The notes below the pieces were generated by a model that had not been told where the DNA came from, did not search any database, and was given only the letters and a program-made list of their open reading frames with translations. Shown one piece after another: positions 63,561 to 64,000 of a stretch of DNA of 64,000 nt. Source of the DNA: Echinicola salinicaeni. GTDB taxonomy: Bacteria; Bacteroidota; Bacteroidia; Cytophagales; Cyclobacteriaceae. Where the stretch lies: positions 496,001-560,000 of the forward strand of contig NZ_JACODZ010000002.1 in assembly GCF_014280965.1 (NCBI RefSeq). The letters are read 5' to 3'. The number at the start of each line of letters is the position of its first letter. Positions within the stretch are counted from its first letter, which is position 1. The position numbers and the translations under genes were made by a program.

Positions 63561-64000
63561 CTCTCCACATAGCTTTTTTTAATTCGCTCAGGCATATGCT
63601 TTGAGGTGATGATCACAGGGTATTTTTCCAATAAATCCCGGTAAACCTGTTCCTGAGTCTTCAGTTCGGTCTGGTACTCATATTCTTTTTCAACATAAGG
63701 CTTTATCTTTTCAAAATCTGCCCACCTTCCCGTATCTTTTTTTGAAACAAAAACCAGATGTTGACCAAATCCAGATTCTACAGGACCAGTCCATCTATTG
63801 ATCGGCAAAGTATCCAATGTGGAAGCAAAATCACCTCCAAAAGCTTTGTTAATATCTGCTTCAGTGCGGTCTTCCCACTTGTTGGGAAGAGATAATTTAA
63901 GCTGTAGGGATTTTGGAATACCTTGGCCATCGTTCATTTCCTGCATGGTCCATTCCATTTCTTCTTGGAGGTTACTTTCATTATTGGTGAACAGCACCTG
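63557..64000 (-). CDS. Peptidyl-prolyl isomerase (parvulin-like), N-terminal end outside window
   Basis: The frame is open to the right edge, so only the C-terminal 147 residues are seen. GPVESGFGQHLVFVSKK is the closing strand of a parvulin domain (compare SGYGYHLV in PpiC/SurA). It is followed by a charged helix (FEKIKPYVEKEYEYQTELKT) and YRDLLEKYPVII. It probably helps fold periplasmic proteins. A parvulin gene directly before HupE/UreJ is a familiar arrangement. Confidence 0.85.
   Translation of the reverse strand, partial: QVLFTNNESNLQEEMEWTMQEMNDGQGIPKSLQLKLSLPNKWEDRTEADINKAFGGDFASTLDTLPINRWTGPVESGFGQHLVFVSKKDTGRWADFEKIKPYVEKEYEYQTELKTQEQVYRDLLEKYPVIITSKHMPERIKKSYVER

Overview
The window looks like a piece of a chromosome from a Bacteroidota species of the order Cytophagales, most like Cyclobacteriaceae (Cyclobacterium, Echinicola or Algoriphagus type). 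This is an inference from gene families. It rests on a TonB-dependent receptor with a DUF4249 lipoprotein, a type IX secretion sorting domain, a SprB-like repeat, ECF sigma with a barrel-type anti-sigma, DUF4382 lipoproteins, AT-rich spacers and weak Shine-Dalgarno signals. A sulfatase, a GH20 and a GH51 enzyme suggest a heterotroph that degrades glycans, possibly marine. No phage, integrase, intact insertion sequence, rRNA, tRNA or CRISPR array was seen.

Layout. 1-3.7 kb: a double-glycine-leader peptide gene (5' end outside the window), a HlyD-type fusion protein and a C39-peptidase ABC exporter. 4.1-8.3 kb: rpiB-gnd-zwf-pgl, a pentose phosphate operon closed by a strong terminator. 8.6-13.1 kb: a Tat-exported Gfo/Idh/MocA oxidoreductase, a large membrane protein, an SDR and a small membrane protein. 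13.4-13.6 kb: a candidate structured RNA. 13.8-19.5 kb: a tripartite RND efflux operon. 19.6-23.2 kb: a VOC protein, an unknown protein and an SQR-like flavoprotein. 23.4-26.9 kb: MBOAT plus two SGNH-type proteins, an O-acetylation cassette. 27-33 kb: a sulfatase, an unusual SprB/lipoyl/AGCS symporter fusion and a zinc alcohol dehydrogenase. 33.4-39.7 kb: a four-gene TonB-receptor cassette. 39.9-48.3 kb: GH20, pirin, YcaQ-like, GH51, DoxX-like and 4-helix-bundle proteins. 48.6-49.5 kb: an unknown protein with gasdermin-like sequence patterns. 50-53.6 kb: a sigma/anti-sigma-barrel locus flanked by two DUF4382-type lipoproteins. 53.7-64 kb: small genes, a T9SS cargo protein, a divergent AraC/methyltransferase pair, a decayed DUF433/DUF5615 toxin-antitoxin pair, a PH-domain protein, a TPR lipoprotein, and HupE/UreJ with a truncated parvulin.

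How the genes work together. The exporter trio would mature and secrete a very acidic peptide. The pentose phosphate operon supplies NADPH and pentoses. The RND operon and the MBOAT cassette act at the envelope. The sigma locus probably controls its neighbouring surface lipoproteins.

The points most worth a second look are the acidic GG peptide, the transporter fusion, the three tandem 13-residue repeats in the anti-sigma-like protein, the gasdermin-like candidate, the candidate RNA, an upstream element shared by three genes, and the doubly broken toxin-antitoxin pair.
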